From CAKVON01 sp902475665 (GTDB lineage: Bacteria > Actinomycetota > Coriobacteriia > Coriobacteriales > Atopobiaceae): DNA of 64,000 nt. The stretch lies in contig JAWQCY010000005.1 in NCBI GenBank assembly GCA_036321795.1, positions 62,001 to 126,000 on the forward strand, in the 5' to 3' direction. A program made the translations under genes and the position numbers. The notes under the pieces are model-generated. The model saw only the letters and a list, made by a program, of their open reading frames with translations. It was not told the origin of the DNA and did no database searches. Below, piece by piece: positions 1-8,800 of this stretch (position 1 is its first letter; each line of letters begins with the position of its first letter).

Positions 1-119
1 CTCTCGCCCAGCTCGGCGTGGGCCTCGCAGGCCAGCACCTCAATCTCCTGCCAGACGGCGTACTTGTTCTCGAGCGAGAAGATGTGGCCCATCTCGGGAC
101 GGGTATAGCGGTCGATCAT
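1..119 (-). CDS. purB: Adenylosuccinate lyase, N-terminal part (cut by window edge)
   Basis: Only the first 39 or so codons are in the window. The translation begins MIDRYTRPEMGHIFSLENKY, which matches the N-terminus of adenylosuccinate lyase, the enzyme that acts twice in purine synthesis (SAICAR to AICAR, adenylosuccinate to AMP). The ATG at 119 follows a strong GGAGGAG ribosome site. It is transcribed leftwards, away from argH. The other purine genes here (purA, D, E, F, M, N) lie at the far right, so purB is separate from them. Confidence 0.88.
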   Translation of the reverse strand, partial: MIDRYTRPEMGHIFSLENKYAVWQEIEVLACEAHAELGE

Positions 120-214
120 GTGGGGCTCCTCCAAAACGGTTTGAGGCCTGGTCCTGCTTGACGGCACATACACCATCAGTTTAGCAGCGCGAGAAGCACG
201 TTCGAGCGCGAGGC

Positions 215-1645
<1,431 letters not shown>

Positions 1646-1681
1646 GCGTCTGATTCCCCTCTCGTTGGTCTTGGTTTGGCC

Positions 1682-3013
1682 CTATGCCGTGGCCGAGACG
1701 CCCTCGGCCACGGGCGTGCCGGCCGCGACGAAGAGCTTGACCTTGCCCGCCTTGACGGCCCTCGCGTGCTCGTAGGCGGGACCCTGCTGCTTGGACCAGG
1801 TCTGGCTGGGCAGGCTGTGCAGCTGGATGAAGCCCTTGGACGCGGTGCGGTCGAACTCGTCGCCGTCGCTGTAGGTGGCCAGCGCCTCGACATACAGCGA
1901 GTTGGCCGCGCGGCGCCCGGTCACCGTGAGGGTCCCCTTGTAGAACTTGGCGCGAACGTCGCCGGTGACGAACTCCTGCGTGTTGGCGACGAACGCGTCG
2001 AGCGCCTGCTTGAGCGGCGAGTACCACAGGCCGTCGTAGACCAGCGTGGCCCACTGGCCCTCGAGCGCCTGCTTGGCGTGAAGCGTGTCGTGGTCCAGGC
2101 ACATGGTCTCGAGCGACTTGTGCGCGGCAATCAACGCCAGCGACGCGGGGCACTCGTAGCACTCGCGGCTCTTGATGCCCACGACACGGTCCTCGATCAT
2201 GTCGATGCGGCCATAGCCGTTGGCCCCGGCGATCCTGTTGAGCTCGATGATAATCTTGAGCAGGGATTTCTTCTCGCCGTTGAGCGAGACGGGCTTGCCC
2301 TTCTCGAAGCCGATGACGACCTCGGTCGCCACGTCGGGCGCCTGCTGCGGGTCGGCGGTCATCGTCCAGATGTCCGCGGGCGGCTCGTTCCAGGGGTTCT
2401 CGAGCACGCCGCACTCGATCGCGCGGCCAAACAGGTTGTCGTCGATCGAGTAGGGCTTGTCGATGGTCGTCGGCACGGGCACGCCGTGCTCCTTGGCCCA
2501 CTCCATCTCCTGCTCACGGGTGAGAAGGTCCCACTCGCGAACCGGGGCGATGACGGCGATGGACGGGTCGAGGGCCTGGATGCTGGTCTCGAAGCGCACC
2601 TGGTCGTTGCCTTTGCCGGTGCAGCCGTGGGCCACGTAGGCGGCGCCGTACTTGTGAGCGGCGTCGACCATGTAGGCCGAGATCAGCGGGCGGGACAGCG
2701 CGGAAAGCAGCGGATAGGTTCCCCCGTACAGGCCGTTGGCCGCAATCGCCTTGGTCAGGAACTGGTCGGCATACAGGTCGCGCAGGTCGACGGCCTCGGC
2801 GGCGATGGCGCCCATGTCGAGCGCCTTCTGCTTGACCCAGCCGAGATCCTGGGACTCCTGACCCACGTTCACGCAGATGGCAACGACGTCGAGGTCCTTC
2901 TCGACCTGAAGCCACTTGACCATGACGGACGTGTCGAGGCCGCCGGAGTACGCGAGGACGACCCTCTGCTTCTGGGGCTTGGCGGTGGCTGCGGCGGTGG
3001 GCGTGGTGGACAT
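1682..3013 (-). CDS. argG: Argininosuccinate synthase
   Basis: A 443-residue enzyme that joins citrulline and aspartate with ATP. The N-type ATP pyrophosphatase loop AYSGGLDTSV is at about residues 20-29, followed by the typical synthase core. The frame stays open upstream, but the ATG at 3013 is chosen because it follows an AGGAGGAG ribosome site and starts a short Ala/Thr-rich tail before the P-loop. It is first in the argGH operon. Upstream is a leader with an Arg-rich short ORF and a terminator hairpin, so control by attenuation is likely. Confidence 0.97.
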   Translation of the reverse strand: MSTTPTAAATAKPQKQRVVLAYSGGLDTSVMVKWLQVEKDLDVVAICVNVGQESQDLGWVKQKALDMGAIAAEAVDLRDLYADQFLTKAIAANGLYGGTYPLLSALSRPLISAYMVDAAHKYGAAYVAHGCTGKGNDQVRFETSIQALDPSIAVIAPVREWDLLTREQEMEWAKEHGVPVPTTIDKPYSIDDNLFGRAIECGVLENPWNEPPADIWTMTADPQQAPDVATEVVIGFEKGKPVSLNGEKKSLLKIIIELNRIAGANGYGRIDMIEDRVVGIKSRECYECPASLALIAAHKSLETMCLDHDTLHAKQALEGQWATLVYDGLWYSPLKQALDAFVANTQEFVTGDVRAKFYKGTLTVTGRRAANSLYVEALATYSDGDEFDRTASKGFIQLHSLPSQTWSKQQGPAYEHARAVKAGKVKLFVAAGTPVAEGVSATA

Positions 3014-3155
3014 GGTGTCTCCTCCTATGTCTGCTCGTCGTGCGGAGCGGGTTACCTGGGGTGTGCTTGTGCCGCGCATGGCCTGCGGTCGCATTGCGCG
3101 GCGGCAGGCTGCTTGGCGGCAGACGCCATGGCTGGCGTCGGGGGACGTCGCGACT

Positions 3156-3198
3156 ATCAAACGCAAAGACAGCGCCCGGCTGCTGCCAGACGCTGTCT
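3156..3198 (-). terminator. Probable arg attenuator (intrinsic terminator)
   Basis: On the minus strand, AGACAGCG pairs with CGCTGTCT (8 bp, further partial pairing inside), followed by CTTTGCGTTTG. It lies after the Arg-rich leader ORF and about 140 bases before argG, which is the position expected of an attenuator terminator. Confidence 0.65.
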
Positions 3199-3243
3199 GC
3201 GAGTCCATATGTGTGGAGTGGTGAGTTCCGGGAGGACCGAGAT

Positions 3244-3318
3244 CTATGCGCGCTGGCGTCGCGGCTTGATTCGTCGATCCTGGCGTCGGAGGCCCATGGC
3301 CTGAACGAAGTTCTGCAT
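3244..3318 (-). CDS. Arginine-rich leader peptide of argGH
   Basis: A 24-codon ORF beginning MQNFVQAMGL and continuing with RRQDRRIKPRRQRA, so 7 of its 24 residues are Arg, clustered in the second half and written with CGA and CGC codons. The ATG at 3318 has a strong ribosome site (AGAGGGGG, 7 bases upstream). It ends 46 bases before an intrinsic terminator that precedes argG. This is the classical arrangement of a ribosome-mediated attenuator sensing charged tRNA-Arg. That function is inferred from position and composition. Confidence 0.65.
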   Translation of the reverse strand: MQNFVQAMGLRRQDRRIKPRRQRA

Positions 3319-3436
3319 CTGTGGGCCCCCTCTTGATGCATGGCCGCAGCATTTTCGTAGCATGTCCGCAACTGCGGAAATTGGCATAGCGCGACGTGCG
3401 GCGAGGTCGGTTGGTCCCGGCGCGGGCCCGCACGTC

Positions 3437-3479
3437 CACAAAGAAGCAGGCCATGCCCAAACCGATGGGCATGGCCTGC
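3437..3479 (-). terminator. Terminator after tRNA-Lys
   Basis: A perfect 13-bp stem (GCAGGCCATGCCC and its complement) with an 8-base loop, followed on the minus strand by TTCTTTG. It lies directly downstream of the tRNA. Confidence 0.8.
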
Positions 3480-3488
3480 GTGCCTTGC

Positions 3489-3564
3489 TGGTGCGTCCTG
3501 TGGGGATCGAACCCACGACCTTGGGATTAAAAGTCCCCTGCTCTCCCAGCTGAGCTAAGGACGC
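3489..3564 (-). tRNA. tRNA-Lys (anticodon TTT)
   Basis: A 76-base cloverleaf. The acceptor GCGTCCT pairs with AGGACGC, the anticodon loop reads CTTTTAA, the T-arm contains GGTTCGATCC, and CCA is encoded at the 3' end. Confidence 0.96.
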
Positions 3565-3642
3565 CTGTTGCGTGCGCAACGCGGTGCGTGACGCGATGCG
3601 CGACGGCTCATTCTAGCACGGGCCTCGCATCCTGCGCGAACC

Positions 3643-4920
3643 TTACTCCCAGGCCCACTGGCCGTTCACGAAGACGTCAACCTCCTCGCCGTCGGCGGTG
3701 ATGCCGCGGATGGAGAGGTCGTCGGCGCCGATCATGAAGTCGACGTGGGTGTGCGAGTGATTGACGCCGTGCTCGATCAGCTGCTCGGGCGACATGTCGA
3801 CGCCGCCCTCGAGGCACTCGGGGAAGCCCGTGCCCAGGGCCAGGTGACAGCTGGCGTTCTCGTCGTAGAGCGTGTCGTAGAACAGCAGGCCCGTCTGGCG
3901 GATGGGCGTGTTCTTGGAGATGAGGGCGACCTCGCCCAGTCGGCGCGCGTTCTCGTCGGTGTCCAGGATTCCCTTGAGGACCTCGGTGCCCTGCTCGGCA
4001 CCAAAGTCGACGACGGCACCGTCACGGAACTCGAACCAGAAGTCACGCACGATCGAGCCGTTGTGGACCAGCGGCAGGGCCGAGACGACGCGACCGTCGG
4101 CACGCATGCGGTCGGGCGAGGTAAAGACCTCCTCGGTGGGGATGTTGGGGAAGAAGCTCACGCCCGAGGTGGTGCGGGCCGCGCCACCCTCCCACAGGTG
4201 GCCCTTGGGCAGGCCGACGACGAAGTCGGTGCCGTTGGAGGAGGTGTAGTGCAGGCGGTCGAAGCTGCGGCCGTTGAGCATGCGCATGTTCTTCTCGAAT
4301 GCGGCGTTGTGGGTCTCCCACTCCTCGTGGGGGTCGTCGCCGTCGGCGCGCGAGGTCTCCAGGATCGCGAGCCACAGGCGATACATCGCCTCGTGGTCGG
4401 GCAGGCCCTCGAACATCTGGCGGGCCCAGGCGAGTATGGGCACGCCGCCGATGCACCAGGCGTTGCGACCGAAGTCCATGCCCTCGCGGAAGGACTTGCA
4501 CTGCGAGTTGCGGGCGCGCGAGGCGGTCGCGGGCTTGGCGGGGTCGATTCCCTTGAGCGCCGACGGGTCGGAGCCCTCGAGGAACAGGAAGGCGGCGCCG
4601 GCCTCGGCGAGCGAGTTGAGCTGCTCGACCTTCCAGGAGGGAACGGTCTCGAAACGCTCGACGGGCAGGGCCTCGTACTCCATGCGGGTGATCTCGTCGT
4701 CGGCCCAGATGACGGTCACGTGGCCGGCGCCGGCGGCGTAGGCGGCAGCCACCACGCGACGGGCAAACTCGCGGGCCTCGACGGGCGCCTGGACCACGAG
4801 CTCCTGGCCGGGCTGGACGGCTGCGCCGTCACGGACGAGAAGTTCAGCATAGTTGTCGATCTTGGGCTGCAGCGCCCTCATGCAGGCGGCGCACTCCTCA
4901 GGGGTCATGCGAGTGGTCAT
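3643..4920 (-). CDS. M29-family metallo-aminopeptidase (AmpS/AmpT-like)
   Basis: A 425-residue cytosolic leucyl-type aminopeptidase that removes N-terminal residues from peptides. It has the M29 (thermophilic aminopeptidase) organisation: an N-terminal domain (YAELLVRDGAAVQPGQELVV...) and a metal-binding C-terminal half with HNGSIVRDFWFEFRDGAVV, ENARRLGEVAL and HSHTHVDFMIG, which supply the Glu, His and Asp metal ligands of the family. The ATG at 4920 follows AAAGGAACAG; the frame is open further upstream, but that part is unrelated in composition. It appears to be a single-gene unit. Confidence 0.93.
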   Translation of the reverse strand: MTTRMTPEECAACMRALQPKIDNYAELLVRDGAAVQPGQELVVQAPVEAREFARRVVAAAYAAGAGHVTVIWADDEITRMEYEALPVERFETVPSWKVEQLNSLAEAGAAFLFLEGSDPSALKGIDPAKPATASRARNSQCKSFREGMDFGRNAWCIGGVPILAWARQMFEGLPDHEAMYRLWLAILETSRADGDDPHEEWETHNAAFEKNMRMLNGRSFDRLHYTSSNGTDFVVGLPKGHLWEGGAARTTSGVSFFPNIPTEEVFTSPDRMRADGRVVSALPLVHNGSIVRDFWFEFRDGAVVDFGAEQGTEVLKGILDTDENARRLGEVALISKNTPIRQTGLLFYDTLYDENASCHLALGTGFPECLEGGVDMSPEQLIEHGVNHSHTHVDFMIGADDLSIRGITADGEEVDVFVNGQWAWE

Positions 4921-4948
4921 TCTGTTCCTTTCGAGTTGCTGCGGGCGC

Positions 4949-4960
4949 GCACTTCTCGGC
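4949..4960 (-). repeat. Copy of dispersed motif GCCGAGAAGTGC
   Basis: An exact 12-mer between the aminopeptidase and the upstream gene. Further exact copies are at 10865, 27957 and 43937, and the 9-base core GAGAAGTGC is found at eight more sites (see findings). Confidence 0.6.
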
Positions 4961-5023
4961 GGCGCACCGCTTGGGCGCGACAATCGCCGCGGCCCTGTGC
5001 AGGATACCCCATGGCAGAAGGGG

Positions 5024-5536
5024 CTAGACGCTAAAGAGGCGGGTGTCGTCGTCACCAGTGGCAGACGACAGGCAGAACAGCAGCGCGGCGCGGACGTCGG
5101 CTGCCAGCAGGTTCGCGGAGTCCAGGTGCGACGCGGGAAAGACGTCCACGCGGCGCCAGAACACGACGTCGCGCGCCATGAAGGCGGAGTAGAGCCAAAA
5201 CTGGCTCGACTTGGCACGCGGGACGCCGCGACGCTCGTACCAGGAGGGCACGTCGTCCACGCCATACTCGGCCAGGAACTTCTTTGCCTCGCCGTTGCCC
5301 GCGAGCGGGTAGTCGGGAATCACGTAGCCCTCGTGGCGCGCGACCTGCCACACGAGCATCTCGGCCGCGTCGAAGAACATGAGGTCGTCGCCGCCGATCT
5401 CCAGCGCGAGGGCCAGAAGCCTCTCGGGGGTGACCTCGGGCGGGAGCCTGTACGAGCCATCGCTCGTGGCGTAGGTGCCGAGAAGGTCGACGAGCTTGCG
5501 AGCCATGGGACGCATCATTCTCGCCATCGCGAACAT
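5024..5536 (-). CDS. Hypothetical protein, 170 aa
   Basis: I do not recognise a family. The protein is soluble-looking, rich in aromatic residues and Asp (FFDAAEMLVWQVARHEGYVIPDYPL; SSQFWLYSAFMARDVVFWRRVD), with no signal peptide or membrane segment. Coding character resembles its neighbours. The ATG at 5536 lies right against the GGGGG ribosome site. The next in-frame ATG at 5527 has better spacing and may be the real start (167 aa). It follows a tRNA terminator upstream and is about 100 bases from the aminopeptidase gene downstream, with which it might be co-transcribed. Confidence 0.72.
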   Translation of the reverse strand: MFAMARMMRPMARKLVDLLGTYATSDGSYRLPPEVTPERLLALALEIGGDDLMFFDAAEMLVWQVARHEGYVIPDYPLAGNGEAKKFLAEYGVDDVPSWYERRGVPRAKSSQFWLYSAFMARDVVFWRRVDVFPASHLDSANLLAADVRAALLFCLSSATGDDDTRLFSV

Positions 5537-5544
5537 GCCCCCTT

Positions 5545-5571
5545 AACGAAACGGGCCCCTTGCGGGGCCCG
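5545..5571 (-). terminator. Terminator after tRNA-Gly
   Basis: An 8-bp stem CGGGCCCC/GGGGCCCG with a 4-base loop, followed on the minus strand by TTTCGTT. It separates the tRNA from the hypothetical gene downstream. Confidence 0.75.
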
Positions 5572-5581
5572 ACAGGATACC

Positions 5582-5656
5582 TGGAGCGGGCAACGGGATT
5601 CGAACCCGCGGATGACGGCTTGGGAAGCCGTTGCCTTACCACTTGGCGATGCCCGC
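5582..5656 (-). tRNA. tRNA-Gly (anticodon TCC)
   Basis: A 75-base cloverleaf. The acceptor GCGGGCA pairs with TGCCCGC, the anticodon loop reads CTTCCCA, and the T-arm contains GGTTCGAATCC. The 3' CCA is encoded. Confidence 0.96.
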
Positions 5657-5875
5657 GACTGTGGGGATTCTATCACATGAATCGGTAACGATTCGAAACC
5701 CGCGGCAGGCGGAATGATCGCGGACGCACCGTCATGCGAACGGTGCCTGCGAAAACGTCGCCCAACACCTCACAGCCAGCCATTCTCGTTAGGTTTGTGA
5801 GCGTTCGAACACATATGCCTGTTAGACGCGACCCGTAGCCTCTTCCTCCCCACGAATGCGTAAGAGGAGGCAGAG

Positions 5876-8800
5876 ATGGGAGTTTTGGGAAACGGACGGA
5901 CGGGCACGAGGCGCGGGTCCGCCACGGGTCGCGGGATGCCATACCCCCGGAGGGCGGTGGTGCGCGGCGGGCGCGTGCCAAAGGGCGGGTCGCCCAGGGC
6001 AACGGGACACGCAGGGCTGGCGTCAAGGGCCATGTCCGCCGCGTTTGCGGCGATCCTTGTGGCGGGTATGGTGCCGGCGGCACTTCTCGCCACCTGTGGC
6101 CATGCGGCACTTGCGAGCGAGCGGGCCTTCCCGGGGGTGAGGGAGTACCTGGCGCAAAACCTGGACGAGACGGATGGCGGCGGCGCCCGGCATGCGAAAC
6201 GAGCTGTGGCACGGGCCGGCACGGGAGCCGAAAACGCACGTATGGCGCGAGGCCGGACGGGCTTCGGCTCGGGTGCCAGCGTAGGTACCGAGAAGGGCGA
6301 CCTTCGGGACACGGGGCAGCTGCTGTACGTCAAGTACACGCTGGCCGACAGGAACTCCCTGGCGCAGGGCGACACGATCGACTCGATCTTCTCGGATGCG
6401 GACGAGGCCGCGCAAAAGATCTGGGCCCAGTACGAGACGCTCGCCAACGTCTACGACCCCGGCTATGGGGACTGTTACGTGGCCCTGCTGGACAGCACTG
6501 CCGTGACCGGCGAGGGCAAGGCCGTCGACTACGCCTTCGCCAAGCGCGACACATCCGGATCGTGTGTGGACGAGGCCCGAGTCGACCTCGAGAACGGCAT
6601 CGCCTACCTGCCCAAGTCGCTGTATCGAGACGAGAAGGGCGAGGAGACGTTTCGACCCCTCTCGGCACAGCTGCTGGTGTCATACGACTTTCTTGGCAAG
6701 AGGAAGTCGAGGGTCGACGTGACGCTTGCAAGCCACAGGCTTGGGGTATCCTGCGTCGCCCGCTCGCAGACGGTCGACTGTGACGGAATCGACCCAGAGC
6801 TTCGCATCCCCGTCGTGGCAAAGCGCGACGCAGGCAAGGTCTCGCTTTCCGACCTCGCGCTCTACGTCGGCGACTCGACGAGGCCGCTTGCACTGGAGGA
6901 TGGGACCAACGCAAGCTACGACGCCACGGACGGAACGCTTGCCGTAAGCCTCGCCGGCGTGACGACAACCTCGCTTCGTGTCGAGGTCCTGCCCAAGGGA
7001 GGTGTCGACGCGCTCGTTGACAGCATCACGATGCCCTCGACCGCGCAAGCCGCCAACGCCGACAGGCTTGGCGTTTGGCCCTATGGCAAGTTCACCAAGC
7101 TCGACCTGTCGAAGCTGAAGGAGGGACAGGCCTTCACCTACGAGTCGACCATCAAATACGACTACAACGCCAACCACTTTGCCGACCTGCCTTGGGCAAA
7201 CAAGTCATTCTGGGCCACGGTCAAGCATGTGTACACGAGCTTCGAGAACAGCGTGGGCGACAACACGGTCGGAAGCTCCAACTGGGTCTTCTCGCAAATC
7301 AAGAAGGGGACTACCTGGAACAAGATCAAGGACCACATCTCCGAAACGCCGGTCTCGGCATCGCCCGATGACATCAACTTCATGATCGCGCTTCCCGGCG
7401 ACAGGTCTGTCAGCACGAAGATCGGCGGGCTCAACTGGTCGGGCCTGACCTCTCCCATCAAGGGTTTCAAGAAGGACCCGAAGTACGACAAGTACATCGA
7501 CACGGTGGCCTTCTGCTCGCACATCACCCAGCCGGGCAACAACCTAACCATCGACGAGGCCTACAACAACAAGCGCGGCAAGGTGACCATGCGCGTGCTC
7601 AAGATCAAGGCAGGCGGGACCAAGCCGTACATCATCGTCGGCTTCTGCGCACCGCAGGTCACGACACAGTCGGGCATCTCAATCATCAAGTTTGCCGTGG
7701 CTTCCAAGGGCGACGTATCCATCAAGAAGACGAGTACGGAGCCCCAGATGACCGATGGTTGCGACGCCTACTCACTCGAGGGCGCCACGTTTGGCATCTA
7801 TTCCGACAACGCGTGCACCAAGCTGGTAAAGCAGCTGAAGTGCGACGTGGCGGGAAAAGCTGTGGCGAAGGGCCTGAACGCAGGCACCTATTACGTACGC
7901 GAAGATTCCGCGCCAAAGGGCTATCTCAAGTCAGACGAGGTCAAGACCGTCGTTGTCACTGGCGGTAAGACCAGCGAGGTCGGCTTTGCCGACAAGCCGT
8001 GCTTTAGTTCCGGCTGGAACCTGCTGCAAAAGCGCGATTCCTCACAGGGCACCACGTCGCAGGGTTCGGCGAGTCTCGCGGACGCGGAGTTTCTCGTCAA
8101 GTACTACGCGGGCGGATTCGCCCAGGGTGAGCCAACGAGGAGGTGGGTCTTCTCGACAGACGAACGAGGTCGGATCGGCTATCAAAACGCGAACCTGGTA
8201 GAGGGCACTCCCTATCGAGACAAGTCGGGCGCCATCGTCATGCCTCTTGGGTCCTATGAGATACGCGAGACCAAACCGCCGAAGGGGTATCTGCCCAACA
8301 ACACGACCTTCCGCGCCGAGGTCCGCATGGGCGAGGGTGGCGTTGCCGAATGGCACAACCTCGATGGGTGGAACACGAAGGTCGACAACGACATGGGTGG
8401 CCGGGGCGTGGCCGACGACGTGATCCGAGGCGGCGTCGAGCTAATGAAGGTCGATTCGGAGACGGGCGACGGACGAGCGCTTGGAGCGGCAACGCTCGAG
8501 GGCGCGACGTTTGACGTCATCTACCGTGGCAAAGGAGAGGTTGACGTCGGCAACAAGACGTTCGGACAGAACGACGTCGTCATCACGATCGCCGCGACAC
8601 GCGACGGCGACAAGGTGATTGCACGAACCGGTGCTGACACCCTGCCATTCGGCAAATACGAGGTACGTGAGAGCACAAGTGGCGAAGGCTATACGAACGG
8701 AGGCTACAGGCAGACCTTCGACGTGAGCTCGTTGGGCATAAGGCAACTCGAGAAGAAAGCGGCCAACCCAATCGCTCGAGGCGACCTGCGCTTCTTGAAA

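Larger units (their letters stand above)
3014..3430 (-). promoter_or_regulatory. argGH leader region
   Basis: This roughly 420-base stretch upstream of argG contains no full-length gene. Read leftwards it holds a ribosome site, a 24-codon Arg-rich ORF (3244-3318), a terminator hairpin with T-tract (3156-3198) and then the argG ribosome site. The word CGACGCCAG occurs three times on the minus strand, twice inside the leader ORF and once after the terminator. I could not place the promoter with confidence. Confidence 0.6.
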
